8,554 nt of DNA from Acidobacteriaceae bacterium (GTDB taxonomy: Bacteria; Acidobacteriota; Terriglobia; Terriglobales; Acidobacteriaceae), in assembly GCA_003139975.1 (NCBI GenBank), contig PLHN01000179.1, positions 194 to 8,747 on the forward strand, given 5' to 3'. The notes beneath the pieces were generated by a model. That model did no database searches and was not told the origin of the DNA. It saw only the letters and a list, made by a program, of their open reading frames with translations. Position 1 is the first letter of the stretch; each line of letters starts with the position of its first letter. Shown here one piece after another: positions 7,659 through 8,554 of this stretch. Made by a program: the position numbers and the translations under genes.

Positions 7659-7778
7659 TTGGCCATTAGCTCTGTGTTTTGGCTCTTAGCCCTTCGCGGT
7701 CGGCCGTCACCAGGCCGCCGCCAACAGTCACCGGCAGCGTCCAGCGGAAGCTAAGAGCCAAGAACTAACAGCTAAGAG
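7649..7778. repeat. Imperfect inverted repeat built on GCTAAGAG, filling the regulator-sensor gap
   Basis: The inner arms are perfect over 12 bases: TTGGCTCTTAGC at 7679-7690 and GCTAAGAGCCAA at 7750-7761. The outer arms match 11 of 12: CTCTTGGCTGTT at 7649-7660 and AACAGCTAAGAG at 7767-7778. The left arm carries 13 extra bases between its two blocks. Pairing continues inward with a bulge (CTTCGC near 7692-7697 against GCGGAAG 7744-7750). The word GCTAAGAG also occurs twice in the same direction (7750-7757 and 7771-7778). The 59-base GC-rich centre holds a short direct repeat, GTCACC, at 7706-7711 and 7727-7732. It resembles a small dispersed palindromic element (REP/MITE-like), but no family is recognised and no target duplication is obvious. 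Confidence 0.6.
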
Positions 7779-7788
7779 CGAGCTTCGA

Positions 7789-8554
7789 TTATTCCTCCTC
7801 CAGCACCACTTCCTGCGGCCGCCCATATTCCTTCAGCTTGTTATGCAGCGTCTTCAAGCTGATGCCCAGGATCTCCGCCGCGCGCGTCTTATTATTATTC
7901 GTCGCCTGCAGCGTTTTCAGGATCAGCAACTTCTCCGCTTCCTCCACTGTCGTCCCCACGCCCAGGTGCACCGCGTCCGGGTCGCTCACGACGACTTTCA
8001 CGCTCTGTCCAAAACCGGGAGGCAGATGCTTGCTCTCCACCAATCCGCCCTCGCACACGATCACCGCCCGCTCCAGCGTGTTGCGCAACTCGCGTACATT
8101 CCCCGGCCATGCGTAACTCTGAAAAATGTTCAGCACTGCCTCGCTCACATCCGAAACGTTGCGGTTGTGCTTCTGGTTCATGTCGGCCAGCAGGCTCTTG
8201 GCCAACTCGCGGATATCTTCTTTGTGCTCGCGCAGCGACGGCATACGAATATTGAAAACATTGAGCCGGTAGTAAAGATCCTCGCGTAATTCGCCCGCCG
8301 CCACCGCTTCGTCGGGAACTTTATTCGTCGCCGCCAACACGCGCACGTCCACCGCCGTTTCCACCTTACTGCCCAGCCGGCGAAACTTCCCATCCTCCAG
8401 CACGCGCAGCAATTTGGCCTGGGTCCCGACCGGCATCTCACCGATTTCGTCGAGCAGCAACGTGCCGCCCTCGGCCAGCTCAAAGCACCCAGTCCGCCGC
8501 TCCAGCGCTCCCGTAAACGCGCCTTTCTCGTGGCCGAAAATTTCGCTCTCGATC
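7789..8554 (-). CDS. Sigma-54-dependent response regulator, NtrC/AtoC type (N-terminus beyond window edge)
   Basis: The frame enters at the right edge and runs to TAA at 7789, giving 254 visible residues. These are the end of the AAA+ domain and the DNA-binding domain of an enhancer-binding protein that drives sigma-54 RNA polymerase. Visible-fragment positions: sigma-54 contact loop GAFTGA 11-16, Walker [13 protein letters not shown] about 30-41, [11 protein letters not shown] (sensor I region), WPGNVREL (sensor II Arg), and a Fis-type helix-turn-helix [20 protein letters not shown] at about 222-241 near the C-terminus. The intact GAFTGA means true sigma-54 activation is expected. The receiver domain and Walker A lie outside the window, so 'response regulator' rests on the adjacent kinase. 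Internal starts, such as the leucine codon near 8460, are not real starts because the conserved fold continues upstream. The acidic EVVLEEE tail is ordinary for the family. Confidence 0.93.
   Translation of the reverse strand, partial: IESEIFGHEKGAFTGALERRTGCFELAEGGTLLLDEIGEMPVGTQAKLLRVLEDGKFRRLGSKVETAVDVRVLAATNKVPDEAVAAGELREDLYYRLNVFNIRMPSLREHKEDIRELAKSLLADMNQKHNRNVSDVSEAVLNIFQSYAWPGNVRELRNTLERAVIVCEGGLVESKHLPPGFGQSVKVVVSDPDAVHLGVGTTVEEAEKLLILKTLQATNNNKTRAAEILGISLKTLHNKLKEYGRPQEVVLEEE

Noticed and set aside
7639..7788. Possible sigma-54 promoter (GG-N10-GC) for autoregulation by the NtrC-type protein
   Set aside because: The minus strand has TGGC words, but none is followed by GC at the required spacing with a TTGC-like element. 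The nearest has 12 bases between GG and GC.

Overview
The window looks like chromosome of an Acidobacteriota bacterium (class Terriglobia or a relative). This is inferred from family resemblance, not from a search. The signs are a GC-rich sequence with long spurious open frames opposite the real genes, a Hanks-type kinase beginning VGQTVSHYRVLSKLG with a TM/TolB-like/TPR tail, a large secreted PIG-L deacetylase with a NEW3-type domain, and an NtrC-type regulator beside a PAS histidine kinase. All five genes lie on the minus strand, so transcription runs from high to low coordinates. No RNA gene, CRISPR array, transposase or phage gene was seen.

Layout in order of transcription. (1) 8554-7789: the C-terminal part of a sigma-54-dependent response regulator, with its receiver domain outside the window. 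(2) 7788-7639: a 150-base gap mostly filled by a long imperfect inverted repeat built on the word GCTAAGAG. It ends in a small hairpin that contains the ribosome binding site of the next gene. (3) 7638-5773: a membrane-bound sensor histidine kinase. (4) 5771-4902: a secreted, Lys/Glu/Ala-rich protein of unknown function that starts one base after the kinase stop codon (TGAtATG). A terminator-like hairpin follows. (5) A sigma-70-like promoter (TTGACC, 17 bases, TAACAT) precedes the serine/threonine kinase at 4763-2319. (6) 42 bases later a secreted PIG-L family deacetylase begins and runs off the left edge.

Reading of the region: there are two units. The first is a two-component pair plus a coupled exported protein of unknown role, which may belong to envelope sensing. 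The second is a transmembrane Ser/Thr kinase whose probable periplasmic half carries TolB-like and TPR modules, probably co-transcribed with the exported deacetylase. The genes belong to known families. The least explained items are the exported low-complexity protein with its conserved-looking helical tail, and the inverted repeat between regulator and sensor.
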